Shown here one piece after another: positions 60,308 through 64,000 of a DNA stretch of 64,000 nt (positions are counted from its first letter, which is position 1; every line of letters starts with the position of its first letter). The position numbers were made by a program, and so were the translations under genes. The notes under the pieces were generated by a model. It worked only from the letters and a program-made list of their open reading frames with translations. It was not told the origin of the DNA and ran no database searches. Source of the stretch: Oreohelix idahoensis (lineage: Eukaryota; Mollusca; Gastropoda; Stylommatophora; Oreohelicidae); assembly GCA_024509875.1 (NCBI GenBank), contig JAMPIV010003427.1, positions 124,001 to 188,000 of the forward strand, given 5' to 3'.

Positions 60308-62200
60308 CTAGTTAGATTAACTTGTTCGTTAGGAAGTGTGTAGATGTGTTTCAAACTACTGTACTGTGTAATTTCTGGAGGTTAACTAAGCCTGTGTATA
60401 TTTAAATAAATTCAGAATGGAAGCAGAAAGGGTGTCCATGGTTTTAGAAAAGCATTTAAAGAATTATTTCTTGTAGGAATGGACCACCCATCAGGAACAA
60501 AGGAAAGGATGAAAGGAATTGTAGTACTGTATTGTTTAAGCTATTACTTAGTGTTTTCCACAAGACCTAATAATTGTATTGAGGCGGATCATGGACAAAT
60601 GGCTCTAACTAAGGATTTGGAGAAAATTGTATTCACAGTGACTTGGATTGTGTTGTTACTGATATATTATGCCCTGTGCGTCTACTTGCACACTGTCTGA
60701 AACTGTCTCTCATCCCCTACATCTGTAGTAGAGGGATAGTGATAGACAATATAGTGGTTAATCAAATGTGTTTCAGGTTATATCCTGTCATCCAAGTACA
60801 CGTTAAAGAGTCAGCCACTACTGCAGGAACTAGTGGTGCGAGCGCCCTTGTTGTTAATCGGGACAGCCACCAAGTATCCACTGCCTGTGTCACCTCATGT
60901 GACTTTTCCTTCCATGTCAGAAGTGTGACAGGCTTCAATTCACCAGATAAGTGGCCAAACAAGGCTACTGTTCAGAGTACACCAGTCAAACCACTATTAA
61001 AGACAGCAATATCTAATGATGACATCTGTTTGGGCATGGTTATAGCCAGTATAAACAATCATTCAATAACTGTGAAATACGATGGGTCTTAAGATATAAA
61101 TATTCTACAACCAGAGTGAGTTCAACCAAGAGAGAAGAATTTTCTACAAATTTAGAGACTTTTGATACTTTTGAACAATTTTCAAGTGTTTTGTTTATTT
61201 AATGTTGTAAATTAAATTTTGAGTTCCTTGAAAGATTTTCAAACAGAAAAGGAAAACTTGTAAAAATAAATTGTAAATATTTACCAGCAGACTTACTTAA
61301 ATTATTTAAGTTAAGTTACTGTTCTTGTTGGTAGACAGTTTAGTTAATTCCCCTAGCAGAGCTATTAATATTAACAGAGGAGGATCTTGAGAGGAGCGTG
61401 TAGGAACTTAGGGTAATACATTACCATCTTCTCTAGGAACTTATACAGCTTGATCCTACCTTTGATGTCCATACACCCTTACTCTTTTCAGAGAAGGTGG
61501 TATTACTTATAAGACCAGTATCTTATCTGGCAATATCCTGGTATCACCTGATACAATTTTGTGTCCAGGATACTTAATAATTTCTATAACAATCAACCCT
61601 CTCGTGACATTAATATTAGTACTTGGCTTATTTCTAGTAATGAAGTTCTATCTAGATCTTTGATAAATACTAGCGCTGATAACTGCTGCTGATGTTCGCT
61701 CTGGGAGTACGAGATGAAAAGTGGCGTAGCTGTGGCGCGTTGATTTATTTATTCACTTAGTGCTCCGTTCGTGGGTCCCGCCTTTATCCAATCCAAGGAG
61801 AGACTTCGACAGATTCCTTCCAACTTGTAATTTTGGATCAGATATAATTCATCTTGCATCATCCTAATTGGGAGATTGGTTAACGATTTCCCAGACATTC
61901 TTATCCAAGGAATTATCGCATAGCATTAGATCATATTTTTATTTATTATTTCCCCCCAAAGTTTTGAATGCTGCTAAAATTAGGCTGTGTCTCATTGCTT
62001 CCCATTCTATGGGTACCGTATGTGCCTGCTTTGACAGCGTTAGGGTCACACCTTCGCCGGGAGATGTGCTTTCTTCCTTACGTCCTGAGAATAACACTAC
62101 TTCTTCCGAGCTCAGTTTCTACTTTTCTCTTAATAAACGAGCAATAAGAACTACTACCCAGAATTTCAGACTTTCATAAATGGACGCTTGCGCATAGCAG
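60304..62200. other. No recognised gene
   Basis: Small plus-strand ORFs at 60479-60700 and 60643-61092 (149 codons, Ser/Thr-rich) have no motif I recognise and overlap in different frames. Confidence 0.35.
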
Positions 62201-62580
62201 AAACTTTAAAGCAAAATGATAAAGATCACCACTGTATGACAGATGGAAATGGCAGACAAAATACAGTGAATCTGGAGGGGAGGAAAACAACGCTTAAGTT
62301 GGATAGAGCACACACTGAGGAAACAAGAAGGTGGGATTTCCAAGCAAGTCTTGTTCGGAAATCCTAATAAGAAAATGAAAAGAATGAGCCCCCCCCCCTC
62401 CCCCCCCCCTCCCTTCCCCCTCCCAAGCAATCACGGAGAAGAATACTGGAGACAGACATAACAAAAGTATATAAAATACTGAAACAGCTGGAATGGGTGG
62501 CAGAGGACAGGAAGGCGTGGCATGAATTGATGGTAAGAGTTTGCTTCACGAGAGTCTGAGGGGTAACAAATGCTTGAATT
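62201..62580 (+). pseudogene. LINE 3'-end relic with poly-C insertions
   Basis: Fragments such as WIEHTLRKQEGGI near 62304-62340 and QLEWVAEDRKAWHELM near 62487-62535 match the C-terminal tail pattern of LINE proteins. Between them lies a C-rich tract (about 62389-62426). The reverse-strand glycine-rich ORF here is an artefact of that tract. Confidence 0.5.
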
Positions 62581-63780
62581 AACAAAGTTGCATTCTAACC
62601 TACATATTAAACTATCATATCATTTTAATGTTTGCACGTCTGTATAAACACCTTCAAACCCAGTCACTCTTCTAAAAGGAAGATAATTAACGAAGTTATT
62701 TACAGTCGGAAGACATAACTTCATAAATGCCACAAACCAATATCGGAACAATACTTAGACAAAACTCTGAAGCTGTTGTACAGAACTTAATCTTTAAAAA
62801 AAGCTACATGTATTTCCATAATTTACAGAAGTTCTTCAAGTGCCGTGCATGTTGGCGTAGGAAATCATGTTTCTCCACAACTTAGTGTCTCCAGGACTAC
62901 AGGTGTTATGAGTAAAGATTTGATAGCAGATTAGACGTGGATAATGTATGCTTTTTGTACATTATTGTGCTGATGCCAAAGAGTATTTCGGTTCACTGTC
63001 GACCATAATCTACTCTTATCGTTGCAGATTTAGCGCCACATAGATGTAATGTGGAAGAAAATGTGATTTTAAAAAAGTATTTATATTTTTCCTGTCACTT
63101 TTGACAGACGATTGCCAGCATTTGCAATGTTTCTTAAAATGAATATAAACTCTTTTTTTTTCACTTACCTCCCACAGTGTCGAAAATTCCACATAATATT
63201 AAGATAAGAATCGGCCACATTCTGGGAGTGTACAGAAAAGTAGAAGTCCGTGGCCAGGACGATGATGTGGAAAGAAACATGTCTTTAGATTTCAGAGTGG
63301 TTTGTATTTTTTCTTGTACTTGTCAGATGAACTCTAAAACAGAAAGCATACATCCTTTTTTTTAAACATAGCCACAGACATGGAAACAATATAATACGGA
63401 AAACAAACATAATGAAAAATAGAATGATTTAAATAAGGGAGGAGGGGGAAATACATTAATAATTTATTATTTAAAAACAATTAACTGCATCAAGTGAAGG
63501 AATTAAGCCTTCAACAAATCCACACTACGCATATTAATCTTGTGATTGTCCTTTCTGGTACCTCCTATGCAGTTCTCCCTTGTTCGTTTACTGTACGAAC
63601 ATTTCAGCTGCCAATTCTGGAGATTGTCCTACGAAAATCGAACGGTCCAATTGGGCTTTGAATAACATTCTTGTGAGCTTACAGGGTTGTAATGTTGCTT
63701 GACATTATAAGTGTAAATTCGTCGTAATGAAAGCGCAAAAACCGAAAGGTGAAACATTTTATCTTTGTGTTTTGTTTTTT
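62581..63780. other. No recognised feature
   Basis: AT-rich; the ORF at 63177-63365 is unsupported. Confidence 0.35.
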
Positions 63781-63789
63781 CATTATTAT

Positions 63790-64000
63790 CTTTACTCCTG
63801 AGGAAGCATGATGGAGATGCCCCCTGCTGATGTCTCATTGGGTAAGCCTGCAACAAATCACAAACTCCAGAAGCCGTGGTTTATGTAGCAATGTCTTACG
63901 TAATGAGGTCACCAGCCCAGTACACAATCTCATATTAATCGCCTTATACGACATGCGTGAGTGAGCAATAGTCCATTTCTACATTTGTCTCCTCAAAGTT
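63790..64000. repeat. Dispersed repeat, SINE-like, copy 3 (cut by window end)
   Basis: GAAGCCGTGGTTTATGTAGCAA, TGAGGTCACCAGCCC and TAATCGCCTTATACGACATG follow the block order of the copies at 20601 and 49785. Confidence 0.45.

Noticed and set aside
60479..61092. Possible small host gene
   Set aside because: Two overlapping ORFs in different frames, no recognised motif, no splice or promoter evidence.

Overview
This is eukaryotic, AT-rich, gene-poor DNA from an invertebrate animal. A mollusc is my best guess, from the look of the tRNA-derived SINEs, the RTE-like LINE and the Penelope-like element, but the sequence does not prove the phylum. I see no convincing host gene. Nearly everything I can identify is a transposable element, mostly nested, plus microsatellites and minisatellites. 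Calls rest on reading motifs, reading frames, TG...CA termini, terminal inverted repeats and target-site duplications (TSDs) directly in the sequence; nothing was searched against a database.

Layout. 1-11194 is a Ty3/gypsy LTR retrotransposon whose 5' LTR is cut by the window edge. Its pol order is protease-integrase-reverse transcriptase-RNase H, the Gmr1-like (copia-like) order. A 2.85 kb solo LTR interrupts its gag and three in-frame stops interrupt its pol. 11.5-13.7 kb is a satellite with a period of about 549 bp. 14.65-20.02 kb holds two related hAT-type MITEs, a non-LTR (RTE-like) element split by a 2.4 kb solo LTR, and a minisatellite. 23.36-37.50 kb is a deep nest: an LTR (family X) holds an inverted/tandem array of a roughly 463-bp repeat with a tRNA-like segment (R). 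R was hit by a 3.25 kb solo LTR and by a complete, very young 8.3 kb LTR element whose only good ORF encodes an unrecognised 628-residue coiled-coil protein.

37.64-41.08 kb is a Penelope-like element (RT plus GIY-YIG endonuclease) with a hammerhead-like motif near its 3' end and a solo LTR inserted in its 3' region. 41.60-45.52 kb is a second family X solo LTR carrying a Tc1 element. 46.32-48.01 kb is an intact 563-codon ORF with an N-terminal zinc-binding region and a transposase-like body. 48.31-49.53 kb is a decayed second Tc1-like element inside (TA)n. 49.7-64 kb has a SINE with clear TSDs, a hAT MITE with a perfect 8-bp TSD, LINE 3'-end relics, (GA)n, (GACA/GATA)n and (TA)n arrays, and a third family X LTR at 57.58-60.23 kb with an internal inverted repeat.

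Functionally these are separate selfish elements. The insertion order can be read in several places: each TSD interrupts a recognisable older element, and removing the insertion restores the older element's reading frame or repeat unit. The strongest candidates for something undescribed are the young 628-aa-ORF LTR element (27844-36149) and the intact 563-codon gene (46317-48008).
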